64,000 nt of DNA from the NCBI GenBank assembly GCA_002320285.1, contig DCKE01000027.1, positions 278,822-342,821 of the forward strand, read 5' to 3'. A model generated the notes under the pieces. That model did not search any database, was not told the DNA's origin, and was given only the letters and a program-made list of their open reading frames with translations. The position numbers and the translations under genes were made by a program. Each line of letters opens with the position of its first letter. The first letter of the stretch is position 1. Positions 16,935 to 25,351 of this stretch are shown here, in pieces. Source of the stretch: Flavobacteriaceae bacterium UBA1682 (GTDB lineage Bacteria; Bacteroidota; Bacteroidia; Flavobacteriales; Flavobacteriaceae).

Positions 16935-17111
16935 AGATTAATTAAGTTTCAAGCGCAGCTGGTGATAATTGGCAAAAACTCAAAATTTATGCACCTAAAA
17001 AACATATATGTTAAAAAAAAAGTTTTATTATTGCTTATATGTTACTTGGCGTGATAAAATTAGAAAGTGCTTAAAATTGTTGAGAAATTAAAAAGATAAT
17101 AATTAATTAAC

Positions 17112-17142
17112 TTGTAATAAATAAGATTATTTGTTATCTTTC
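17112..17142 (+). promoter_or_regulatory. Promoter for gltA
   Basis: TTG (17112-17114), then 20 bases, then TATCTTTC (17135-17142). This fits the Bacteroidetes TTG-N17-23-TAnnTTTG pattern except for the last base. It lies about 70 bases upstream of the gltA ATG. Confidence 0.5.
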
Positions 17143-17211
17143 CTTTTATAAATTACACCTAATTTATTAAATTCGCAATCAGCAAAATAAAAAATAAAAA
17201 ACAATAATAAT

Positions 17212-18495
17212 ATGTCAAAAACTGCAATATTAGAGCTTGATGGCAAGAGATATGAGTTTCCCATTTTCGTCGGATCTGAAAATGAGGTAGCCATTGATGT
17301 TGAGAAACTTCGTGCTCTTACAGGAGCGATTACATTAGATCCGGGATTTAAAAACTCAGGTTCTTGCAAAAGTGAGATTACTTATTTAGATGGAGAAGAA
17401 GGAATTTTAAGATATAGAGGATATTCAATAGAAGATTTGTCAGCCAATTCTAATTTTCTAGAGGTTTCCTATTTGGTGATTTTTGGAGAATTACCAACAG
17501 CAAAACAACTAAAGGATTTTGAAACAGATATTAGAAAGTATACTTTAGTAAATGAAGAGATGAAAGGAATCCTTGATGGATTTCCTAAACATGCTCACCC
17601 GATGGGTGTATTGTCTTCATTGACTAGTGCATTAACTGCTTTTAATCCAAAAGTAGTCAATGTAGAAAGTGAAAAAGAAATGTATGACGCTGTATGTAAA
17701 ACTATGGGTAAATTCCTAGTTATTGCTACTTGGACATATAGAAAAACAAAGGGTTATCCTTTAAATTATTACGATAATACTAAAGGGTATGTAGATAATT
17801 TCTTAAGACTGATGTTCGAATTACCGACAGAACCTTATGAAATTGATCCAGTGGTTAAAAATGCCATTGATAAATTATTTATTCTACATGCTGAACACGA
17901 ACAAAACTGTTCGACTTCAACAGTGAGAATGGTAGGTTCTTCACATGCAGGATTATTTGCTTCTATTTCTGCAGGTGTTTCAGCACTTTGGGGACCACTT
18001 CATGGTGGGGCCAATCAAGCAGTATTGGAAATGTTAGAAGAAATCCAAAATGATGGTGGAGATGCTGAAAAGTATTTGGCCAAAGCAAAAGATAAAAACG
18101 ATCCGTTCCGTTTGATGGGATTCGGACATAGGGTTTATAAAAACTTCGATCCACGTGCTAGAATTATTAAAAAGGCAGCAGACGAAGTATTGGCAAAATT
18201 GGGTGTTGATGATCCGATTTTGGCAATTGCTAAAAAACTAGAAGAAAGAGCGTTGGAAGATGAATATTTCAAATCGAGAAGTTTGTATCCAAATGTTGAT
18301 TTCTATTCAGGTATTATTTATAGAGCCTTGGGAATTCCAACGGAGATGTTTACAGTGATGTTTGCTATCGGTCGTTTGCCAGGTTGGATTGCACAATGGA
18401 AAGAAATGCGAGTTAACAAAGAACCTATTGCAAGACCGCGTCAGGTGTATGTAGGAGAAACTTTGCGTTCTTATAAAAAAATGGATGATCGTTAA
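17212..18495 (+). CDS. gltA: Citrate synthase
   Basis: A 427-residue type II-like citrate synthase that condenses acetyl-CoA and oxaloacetate to start the TCA cycle. Catalytic regions are visible as HAEHEQNCSTSTVRM, LWGPLHGGANQAVLEM, MGFGHRVYKNFDPRA and the Asp-bearing NVDFYSGI. Its length matches the hexameric GltA class. It is monocistronic, flanked by its own promoter and a strong terminator. Confidence 0.97.
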   Translation: MSKTAILELDGKRYEFPIFVGSENEVAIDVEKLRALTGAITLDPGFKNSGSCKSEITYLDGEEGILRYRGYSIEDLSANSNFLEVSYLVIFGELPTAKQLKDFETDIRKYTLVNEEMKGILDGFPKHAHPMGVLSSLTSALTAFNPKVVNVESEKEMYDAVCKTMGKFLVIATWTYRKTKGYPLNYYDNTKGYVDNFLRLMFELPTEPYEIDPVVKNAIDKLFILHAEHEQNCSTSTVRMVGSSHAGLFASISAGVSALWGPLHGGANQAVLEMLEEIQNDGGDAEKYLAKAKDKNDPFRLMGFGHRVYKNFDPRARIIKKAADEVLAKLGVDDPILAIAKKLEERALEDEYFKSRSLYPNVDFYSGIIYRALGIPTEMFTVMFAIGRLPGWIAQWKEMRVNKEPIARPRQVYVGETLRSYKKMDDR

Positions 18496-18513
18496 TCGAT
18501 ACTATTACTATAA

Positions 18514-18546
18514 AAAAAAGCCATCCATCGGATGGCTTTTTTTATG
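18514..18546 (+). terminator. Intrinsic terminator after gltA
   Basis: Perfect 10-base stem AAAGCCATCC (18517-18526)/GGATGGCTTT (18530-18539) with an ATC loop and a T run beyond. Confidence 0.93.
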
Positions 18547-18679
18547 ATTTACTGATACGAAAGCGAGTTTATTCCTTCGTTTTTTTATGAATTTTAGAAG
18601 TTTTCAAAATTCCAATCTGATTACTCGTAACTAATTACGGTTTAATGTTTACCGATTCCCGAGTTCGATTTACTTTTCT

Positions 18680-18687
18680 TATCTTTG
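18680..18687 (+). promoter_or_regulatory. -7 promoter box for the guanidino-enzyme pair
   Basis: TATCTTTG is an exact TAnnTTTG match, 15 bases upstream of the chosen ATG at 18703. The upstream in-frame TTG at 18685 is part of this box, which rules it out as a start codon. Confidence 0.65.
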
Positions 18688-18702
18688 CTAAAACAAAATG
18701 TT

Positions 18703-19617
18703 ATGCTGAAACTAAACGTACAAAACGAAACATCCAGACTGCGGACAGTGGTCCTTGGAATTGCAACCAGCAATGGACCCACACCCTCAGTAGATGAAGC
18801 CTATGATCCAAAATCATTAGAGCATATCCTTGCAGGAACCTATCCTGTAGAAAAAGACATGATTGTCGAGATGGAAGCTTTTGCTAAAGTTTTTGAAAAA
18901 TACGAAGTAGAGGTTTTCAGACCAGAATTAATTACGGATTACAACCAAATTTTCGCTAGAGATATCGGATTTGTTATTGAAGATAAATTTATCAAGGCGA
19001 ATATACTACCTGATCGCGCTCGCGAACTAGAAGCTATTCAATATGTTATTGATCAAATAGATCCCCGAAACGTTATATCAGCACCCGAAGCATTTCATAT
19101 GGAAGGTGGCGATGTGATGCCTTGGAATGATTATATATTTGTGGGTACTTATAAGGGTAGTGATTACAAGGACTACATCACAGCGAGAACGAATATGGAA
19201 GGCGTACAATTTATTAGAGATTTATTTCCCAATAAAATTGTCAAAGAATTTGACTTAGTAAAGTCGAAGATAGAAGCTAGAGACAATGCTTTGCATTTGG
19301 ATTGTTGCTTTCAACCGGTTGGAAAAGACAAGGGCATCATCTATAAAAGTGGTTTTAGAGAAGAGGCGGATTATATGTTTTTAGTCAATTTATTTGGAAA
19401 GGAAAACCTGTTTCACATTGATAGAGAAGAAATGTATAACATGAATTCCAATGTATTTTCGATATCGCCGGAGGTGGTGGTTTCTGAACGCAATTTTACG
19501 CGTTTAAACAATTGGTTGCGCAGTAAAGGATTTACTGTAGAGGAAGTTCCCTATGCGGAAATTGCTAAACAAGAGGGCTTGCTTCGTTGTTCTACCTTGC
19601 CGTTGATTAGAGATTAA
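18703..19617 (+). CDS. Arginine deiminase / DDAH / amidinotransferase superfamily enzyme
   Basis: A 304-residue cytoplasmic enzyme of the guanidino-group-modifying superfamily. It has the family landmarks FARDIGFVI, the acidic motif FHMEGGDVMPWND, HLDCCFQPVG with a candidate His, and the C-terminal nucleophile loop LLRCSTLPLIRD. Flavobacterial members are usually annotated as arginine deiminase or dimethylarginine hydrolase-like, and the exact substrate cannot be read from the sequence. It is followed after 26 bases by a CtlX-like paralogue, so both probably act on arginine-derived guanidino or ureido compounds. Confidence 0.82.
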   Translation: MLKLNVQNETSRLRTVVLGIATSNGPTPSVDEAYDPKSLEHILAGTYPVEKDMIVEMEAFAKVFEKYEVEVFRPELITDYNQIFARDIGFVIEDKFIKANILPDRARELEAIQYVIDQIDPRNVISAPEAFHMEGGDVMPWNDYIFVGTYKGSDYKDYITARTNMEGVQFIRDLFPNKIVKEFDLVKSKIEARDNALHLDCCFQPVGKDKGIIYKSGFREEADYMFLVNLFGKENLFHIDREEMYNMNSNVFSISPEVVVSERNFTRLNNWLRSKGFTVEEVPYAEIAKQEGLLRCSTLPLIRD

Positions 19618-19643
19618 GTTTAAACATATTTATAGATAATAAC

Positions 19644-20579
19644 ATGAGTCAAACGACCAATACCATATTGATGATACGCCCGGTAGCTTTTCGTATGAAT
19701 GAGCAAACTGCTGTAAATAACTATTATCAAAAAGTTTTAGATCATACCACCCCAGCAACTGTAAATGCGAAAGCTCAAATGGAATTTGATGCTTTTGTAG
19801 AGAAATTACAGGCGGTTGGAGTAGAGGTCATCGTGGTTAACGATACCTTAAGCCCGGACACACCAGATAGTATTTTTCCAAACAACTGGATTTCTTTCCA
19901 TGATAATGGCGACGTTGTATTATATCCGATGTTTGCCAAGAACCGCAGATTAGAGCGTAGAGAAGATATTTTGGATATTTTAGAAGAAAAGGGATATCCT
20001 ACTAAAGATATCATGGATTATACTTCTGCTGAAGAGGATGGGATTTTCTTAGAGGGAACGGGAAGTTTGTTGATCGATCGCGAAAATGAAAAAGTGTATT
20101 GCGCTTTGTCGCCGAGAGCCGATGAAGAATTGGTCATTGAATTTTGCGAGGATTTTGAAATGGATCCAGTAATTTTCGAAGCTTATCAAACCGTTAATGG
20201 TGAACGTAAACTCATTTATCACACCAATGTGATGATGTGTTTGGCTGAAACTTTTGCGGTTATTTGTTCGGATTGTATCGATGATAAGCAAGAGCGTAAA
20301 ATCGTTTTAAAACACCTAAAAGAATCTGGTAAAGAAATCATCACCATTACGGAAGAGCAGGTGAATTCCTTCGCGGGAAATATGTTGCAGGTAAGAGGGG
20401 CTAATGACGAGCGTTTCTTAGTGATGAGTACTTCGGCTTATGAATCTTTAACTGCTCAACAGATTAAAGCGATAGAAAAGCACTGTAAGATCATTCACAG
20501 CAGTTTAGATACCATCGAGGCTTGTGGTGGTGGTAGTGCGCGTTGTATGATGGCAGAGGTTTTCTTGCCTAAAAAATAG
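19644..20579 (+). CDS. ctlX: CtlX-like citrulline/guanidino hydrolase
   Basis: A 311-residue protein of the amidinotransferase-fold family named after Francisella CtlX (citrulline utilisation hydrolase). Visible features are TPDSIFPNNWISFHDNG, the acidic EGTGSLLIDR, YHTNVMMC with the likely catalytic His, and the C-terminal Cys loop ACGGGSARCMMAEVF. It is probably co-transcribed with the upstream superfamily member and is closed by a terminator. The symbol is assigned by similarity; citrulline as substrate is not proven here. Confidence 0.82.
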   Translation: MSQTTNTILMIRPVAFRMNEQTAVNNYYQKVLDHTTPATVNAKAQMEFDAFVEKLQAVGVEVIVVNDTLSPDTPDSIFPNNWISFHDNGDVVLYPMFAKNRRLERREDILDILEEKGYPTKDIMDYTSAEEDGIFLEGTGSLLIDRENEKVYCALSPRADEELVIEFCEDFEMDPVIFEAYQTVNGERKLIYHTNVMMCLAETFAVICSDCIDDKQERKIVLKHLKESGKEIITITEEQVNSFAGNMLQVRGANDERFLVMSTSAYESLTAQQIKAIEKHCKIIHSSLDTIEACGGGSARCMMAEVFLPKK

Positions 20580-20600
20580 CCTGAATAATTTATATTTGTT

Positions 20601-20630
20601 AAAAGCGGTGCGTGAGCGACCGCTTTTTTT
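20601..20630 (+). terminator. Intrinsic terminator after ctlX
   Basis: AAAAGCGGT (20601-20609) pairs with ACCGCTTTT (20619-20627). The loop can fold into a GC-closed GTGA tetraloop, and the T run continues to 20630. Confidence 0.9.
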
Positions 20631-20701
20631 AGTGTTGATAAGTCGGTTAAAAATTATCGAGAAAATAACTATTTAAAACTAGTATAAATAAAATTAATAC
20701 A

Positions 20702-20709
20702 TATATTTG
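20702..20709 (+). promoter_or_regulatory. -7 promoter box for the TonB receptor/HmuY operon
   Basis: TATATTTG matches TAnnTTTG and lies 68 bases upstream of the receptor ATG. No clear -33 TTG is seen, which is compatible with an activated or iron-controlled promoter (inference). Confidence 0.45.
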
Positions 20710-20777
20710 CAATTAAGAATAAGTCTAAATAAGAAAGACCAAAAAAGTTGTCTTTAGAATAAACTTTAAGAAGAACT

Positions 20778-22925
20778 ATGTTTATTAAAAATATCATTGC
20801 CACTGGATTTTTGACTGTATTGGGATTACAAGTTCACGCACAACAAAAAGACAGTATTTCTACTATAAATAACCCTTTAGGGGAGATTGTTATTTCTGGG
20901 CAGTTTAGCCCTCAGTCGGTTAATAAGTCTATCTATAACGTTACTGTAATCAGTAGAGAAATGATCGATAGGCAAGGAGGTAATAACTTGGCGGACGTAT
21001 TGAACCAAACTTTAAATATCAATATTATTCCCAATGCGGACACGGGTAAATCGGGCGTAAAGCTTTTTGGTTTGGATTCGCAGTATTTTAAAATCTTGGT
21101 CGATAATATTCCGTTAGTCAATGAGGAGGGATTTGGTACGGGTTCAGATTTAACTCAAATCAATTTGGACGACATTGCTCAAATTGAAATTGTAGAAGGT
21201 GCGATGGGGGTTGACTATGGTGCCAATGCCGTAACGGGAATTATCAATATCATTACCAAGAAGACATCTCAGTATAAATGGGAGATTACACCGAGTATAC
21301 AAGAGGAAAGTGTCGGTAATGAATACAACTTAAGAGACAAGGGACGTCATATACAGTCGATAAAAATAGGGCATAAATTTTCGGATAATTTATTCGCAAG
21401 TGTTAGCTACACCCACAATGATTTTAAGGGATTTTGGGACGATCGTCAAGGTCAATACCACGCTTTGAATGATGATAAACGAGGGTATAAATGGTTGCCT
21501 AAAAACCAACATAATGTCAAGGCTTTGTTGAATTATTATAACGATCATTATCGGGTGTATTATAAATTTGAGTTTTTTGATGAAACGATGAAAGATTATA
21601 ATTCAAATGTTTATCCAGCACCAAATATTCCTACCGCTACTAGTAATCCGTATGCGGATGATGGGATTCATAATCCACAACGCTTTTTTCATTTGTTAAA
21701 TGCATCGGGTAGGGTTCGCGATGCGTTTAATTTTGATGCTTCTTTTTCTTACCAAAAGCAGGAAAAAACTTTAGACAGATACCAATATCGAATTCTAACT
21801 GACGAAAAATTTGAGAGACGAAAATATGTAACCGAAAGTAGAGACGGCTTTTATTCGAAGGGTTTGTTTAGCAATTTTATCAATAATGAAAAATTTGATT
21901 TTCAGGCAGGATATGAGGTATCTCAGCATAAGGGGTTTTCTTCTTCCCTAGAGAATTTTAAAGAAGAAATACCAATCTCGAAGACCTTAGGAAGTTATGA
22001 TTTTTTTGCTTCGTCAGAAATTAACGTAACGAATAGATTTTCTTTGCGTCCCGGTTATCGTGCGATGATGTCTAATCTTTTACCGACGCAACACGCAGCG
22101 AGTTTGACGGCTAAATATCTATTTAATCAAGGTTATGAATTGCGCGGACACTTAGGAATGTCTCCAAGATTACCGAATTTTGATGAACTTTATACTTATA
22201 TGGTTGACGTCAATCACGATATACAAGGAAACGAAAATTTGAAAGCGGAGAAAGGCTGGAGTGCATCGCTAAACTTAAAGAAAAATTTTATAATTGGTGA
22301 AGCTTTTGAAATGGAAAATAATTTTTCACTTCGCGGACTTAGGGTCAACAACTTAATCGATCTAGTAATCATAGAAACTTCGCCATTAAAGTACGGATAT
22401 CAAAATGTTAATGATTACCAAAACTATAATTTTTCTTACAATAATGTTATGCGTTATGACAATCTAACCGCAGGTATAGGTTTCACATTTGGAGGTAATA
22501 TAAAAGAATTAAATGATGCGCCGAAAGGGGAAACAGATAAAATGTTGTTTTCAGGACAGTTAAATGCGAATATTGGATATCGATTACCTAAAACGGATAC
22601 CAATTTTTCGTTATTCTTTAAGTACAATGGACCGGAGTATCAATACGCGGCTGTAAAATCGACCGAAACGGTCGACCCTACTGCAGCGACGATTTACGTA
22701 AAAGGCAAGCAAAGTCCTTATTCCATGTTAGATTTAACCGTACGTCAACCCTTTTTGGATAAAAAGTTTTCGGCAACATTAGGGGTCCGTAACTTATTAA
22801 ACGTAAAAGAAACCAAAACATCTGCCAATTCTGGAGAAGCGCATTCAGCCGCTGCACCAACGCAGTTATTAGCTTATGGAACCAGTGTATTTGTTAAAAT
22901 CCAATATTTTTTAAATTTTAAATAA
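20778..22925 (+). CDS. TonB-dependent outer-membrane receptor, haem-uptake type
   Basis: A 715-residue receptor. It has a signal peptide ending near QVHAQQ, a TonB-box-like stretch and plug domain at about residues 30-155 (LGEIVISGQ, then ILVDNIPLVNEEGFGTGSDL, IEIVEGAMGVDYGANAVTG), and a long outer-membrane barrel ending in an aromatic residue (KIQYFLNFK). The plug and barrel length fit HmuR/siderophore-type receptors, without the carboxypeptidase-like domain of SusC proteins. One base later comes an HmuY-like lipoprotein, so haem is the most likely substrate. Confidence 0.85.
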   Translation: MFIKNIIATGFLTVLGLQVHAQQKDSISTINNPLGEIVISGQFSPQSVNKSIYNVTVISREMIDRQGGNNLADVLNQTLNINIIPNADTGKSGVKLFGLDSQYFKILVDNIPLVNEEGFGTGSDLTQINLDDIAQIEIVEGAMGVDYGANAVTGIINIITKKTSQYKWEITPSIQEESVGNEYNLRDKGRHIQSIKIGHKFSDNLFASVSYTHNDFKGFWDDRQGQYHALNDDKRGYKWLPKNQHNVKALLNYYNDHYRVYYKFEFFDETMKDYNSNVYPAPNIPTATSNPYADDGIHNPQRFFHLLNASGRVRDAFNFDASFSYQKQEKTLDRYQYRILTDEKFERRKYVTESRDGFYSKGLFSNFINNEKFDFQAGYEVSQHKGFSSSLENFKEEIPISKTLGSYDFFASSEINVTNRFSLRPGYRAMMSNLLPTQHAASLTAKYLFNQGYELRGHLGMSPRLPNFDELYTYMVDVNHDIQGNENLKAEKGWSASLNLKKNFIIGEAFEMENNFSLRGLRVNNLIDLVIIETSPLKYGYQNVNDYQNYNFSYNNVMRYDNLTAGIGFTFGGNIKELNDAPKGETDKMLFSGQLNANIGYRLPKTDTNFSLFFKYNGPEYQYAAVKSTETVDPTAATIYVKGKQSPYSMLDLTVRQPFLDKKFSATLGVRNLLNVKETKTSANSGEAHSAAAPTQLLAYGTSVFVKIQYFLNFK

Positions 22926-22926
22926 G

Positions 22927-24351
22927 ATGAGTAAGTTTTATAAATTAGCTGTTTTACTTTTCGTTTTAGCAATAGGATTTTCTAGTTGTGAGAAGGATCA
23001 TGAAGTTCAGCCACAAGTTTTTGTAGTGGCTTTTGCAGATCAATTCACCAGTTATTCCAACATAAGTGGAGAGCGGGAAATTGGTTTGGTTTTTTCGAAA
23101 AAAGCCGATTTTGATGGATCTGTGACCATAAAACTAAGCGACAAAAATGTAACATACGGTATTGATTATACTACTATACCTACAATCAGCACGAGTCGTG
23201 AATTTCAGTTGCCGATTAAGGCGGGAACTCAGAGCACCACATTTGTTTTTAAAAATTTGATATACCCTTTCGACCGCGAAGATAAAAGTGTACAATTTGA
23301 GATTATCAAGATTGAATATCCAGAGACAACTGTAATCCAAGGATACTCTCGTACCATGATTTCTTTTGACGCCTCTTTAGGTGGTGTAATAGCACCAGAA
23401 ATTGGTGGGCCAAGCCAGCCGTTTCAAGTTTATGTGGAGTTGAGTAGTGGTAATCAAAAAAAGGTTGCTAGGGATTCGTGGGACTTGGCCTTTGCAAGTG
23501 ACGCGGATCGTGTCAAGTTAAATGGATCGATCTATATGGCTGCTAAGAAATTAGATACTAATAATATTGACCAGGTTAGACAAAGTCAGTTAAGCGGTTA
23601 CTTTGCTCAAGTAGCGGTCGGAACTTTTGATCCTACCAATGAGAATTACGTAGATGCACCATCAGGAGATGTCACCAAAACAGCCATAGCCGAGATCAAG
23701 GAAAACGACGCTGATAATGCTGTTTATTTAGTTAATATGGGCTTTGAACCGGGTAAAACAGCCAACCCATCTGGTGTAGATGTAGCAGGTGAACAACGCG
23801 GTTGGAAAAAAATAAGAATTTTAAAGCGCGATCAGGATTATTTGTTGCAGTATGCAAATCTAGATGATGCTACGCACAAAGAAGTTTTAATTAAAAAGAA
23901 TCCAGCTTTTAATTTTAGTTTTTACAGCTTAAAAACAAATGCTGAAGTGTCGGTAGAACCTACTAAAGAAAATTGGGATCTAAATTTCACAGTTTTTACC
24001 AACATCATTGCCGGTAGCGGTTCTTACGGTTATTCTGATTTTGTCAGTAACAATACCATGGGGAAAGTACAGGCTTATGCGGTAATAGTTACAGCAGCTA
24101 ATGCAAAAGAACTGGCTGCAAAACTGGCAGAAACTTACAAAAACGTTCAAGTGGATCCGAGTAAGTTTACCAATGATCAAAGAATTATTGGTGCAGATTG
24201 GCGTGATGTATTTACAGGGCAAGCTTTTAAAGATCGATTCTTTATTTTAAAAGATGGCAAAGGAAATTATTACAAAATTAGAATGTTGTCGATGCTTAAT
24301 GAAAGCGGAAAACGCGGTTACCCGAAGTTTGAATATGAGTTGATATTCTAA
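22927..24351 (+). CDS. HmuY-like haem-binding lipoprotein with N-terminal extension
   Basis: A 474-residue lipoprotein: the signal peptide ends at a lipobox-like FSSC, then EKDHE. Residues about 30-155 look like a Calx-beta-type Ig domain (SGEREIGLVFSKKADFDGSVTI). The HmuY domain starts near residue 165 with ARDSWDLAF, the family's hallmark, and runs to the end. In Porphyromonas HmuY is about 216 residues and passes haem to the receptor HmuR. This protein is about twice that length. The tight pairing with the receptor supports a haem-capture role. Confidence 0.75.
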   Translation: MSKFYKLAVLLFVLAIGFSSCEKDHEVQPQVFVVAFADQFTSYSNISGEREIGLVFSKKADFDGSVTIKLSDKNVTYGIDYTTIPTISTSREFQLPIKAGTQSTTFVFKNLIYPFDREDKSVQFEIIKIEYPETTVIQGYSRTMISFDASLGGVIAPEIGGPSQPFQVYVELSSGNQKKVARDSWDLAFASDADRVKLNGSIYMAAKKLDTNNIDQVRQSQLSGYFAQVAVGTFDPTNENYVDAPSGDVTKTAIAEIKENDADNAVYLVNMGFEPGKTANPSGVDVAGEQRGWKKIRILKRDQDYLLQYANLDDATHKEVLIKKNPAFNFSFYSLKTNAEVSVEPTKENWDLNFTVFTNIIAGSGSYGYSDFVSNNTMGKVQAYAVIVTAANAKELAAKLAETYKNVQVDPSKFTNDQRIIGADWRDVFTGQAFKDRFFILKDGKGNYYKIRMLSMLNESGKRGYPKFEYELIF

Positions 24352-24755
24352 AGTTAAAAATATAAGGTCTTTTATTGATGGAATACCTTCCATTGTTGTT
24401 AAAGACGCTCATAGTATAAAGAAAATTTTAAAATAAAAGTGAAAGTACAAATAAGCTTATTATTTGTTGTTCATTGAGTTGTTAGTTTATTTTTGTTTAA
24501 GGACTCCGCCATGCGGAGTCCTTTGTTTTTATAAGGTATTTTGATTGTTAGTATCGTTAGTATCCCTTTGTTCCTGTTTTTAAGTAAGCTAACTCGCTGC
24601 GATAAACAGTTACGCAAATGGATTATAGTGACCGATAAACAACTGCATTTCTTAAAATAAAAATGTTAAAATTTTTATTATGTTTTTTTATTTGTGTTTT
24701 ATTGTTAATATTTGATTAATATTAAACACAGTTTGCGAAATATGCAAATAAAGAG
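24352..24755 (+). other. Intergenic region with distal terminator
   Basis: 404 bases, AT-rich. Apart from the strong hairpin at 24499-24530 I see no gene or repeat. The hairpin lies about 150 bases beyond the HmuY-like stop, so the transcript probably has a long 3' untranslated region. Confidence 0.6.
24499..24530 (+). terminator. Intrinsic terminator downstream of the haem operon
   Basis: Perfect 11-base stem AAGGACTCCGC (24499-24509)/GCGGAGTCCTT (24513-24523) with a CAT loop and a T-rich tail (TGTTTTT). Confidence 0.88.
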
Positions 24756-25217
24756 ATGAAATCGAACACCTTAATTCGGAAATATCCCGCCAAAAAGGGT
24801 AACTATTTGTATTTTATTGCGGTGTCGCTCTTGCTACCGCTAATCTACATATGGTTACTGAGTTTTCAATTCAGAGAATTGATTCCTTTTAGTGCCATAT
24901 GTTTCATTCCTTTCCTATTGTTATTTTGGATTTACTGTACCACTTCATATAAAATCGTTGATCGACAAATCTTTTATCGATCTGCCTTTTTAAGAGGTGA
25001 TTTTGATATCAATACCATCACAATGATCGAATTGATACAACGACCAAATCAAGGAAATCGTCCGGCTTTAGCTTCCAAGGGAATGATTATTCATTATCGG
25101 GATAATCAAACCGTCTTTTTGGCTCCGACACAACCAAAGAAATTTTTAAAAAACATTTTAAAAATAAATAAAAATATTACCGTAATTAGGAAGTCACGTG
25201 CTTTTCAAAGCGAATAA
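24756..25217 (+). CDS. Small membrane protein with bacterial PH-like domain
   Basis: A 153-residue protein with two hydrophobic helices at about residues 18-38 and 41-62, then a cytoplasmic beta-rich domain (YKIVDRQIFYRSAFLRGDFD, then ITMIELIQRP, MIIHYRDNQTVFLAPTQP) of the bacterial PH-domain type (bPH_4-like). These proteins are found beside many kinds of genes and have no settled function. It stands alone between the haem operon and an S41-like gene. Confidence 0.65.
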   Translation: MKSNTLIRKYPAKKGNYLYFIAVSLLLPLIYIWLLSFQFRELIPFSAICFIPFLLLFWIYCTTSYKIVDRQIFYRSAFLRGDFDINTITMIELIQRPNQGNRPALASKGMIIHYRDNQTVFLAPTQPKKFLKNILKINKNITVIRKSRAFQSE

Positions 25218-25351
25218 ATCAAACCCTATACCTTAATCCTAATTTCTAAACCGACGATATAGAAGTGCTGCCGTGATTGACCGAATGAAATTCAACCGTA
25301 ATGACAATAAAGTAGTACCCAATAAGCGTTAAAACAATAAACCACTTCTAC

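Larger units (their letters stand above)
16881..17211 (+). other. Intergenic region eno-gltA
   Basis: 331 bases of AT-rich sequence. It holds the eno terminator (16908-16934) and the gltA promoter (17112-17142). I see no coding region or further structure between them. Confidence 0.7.
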
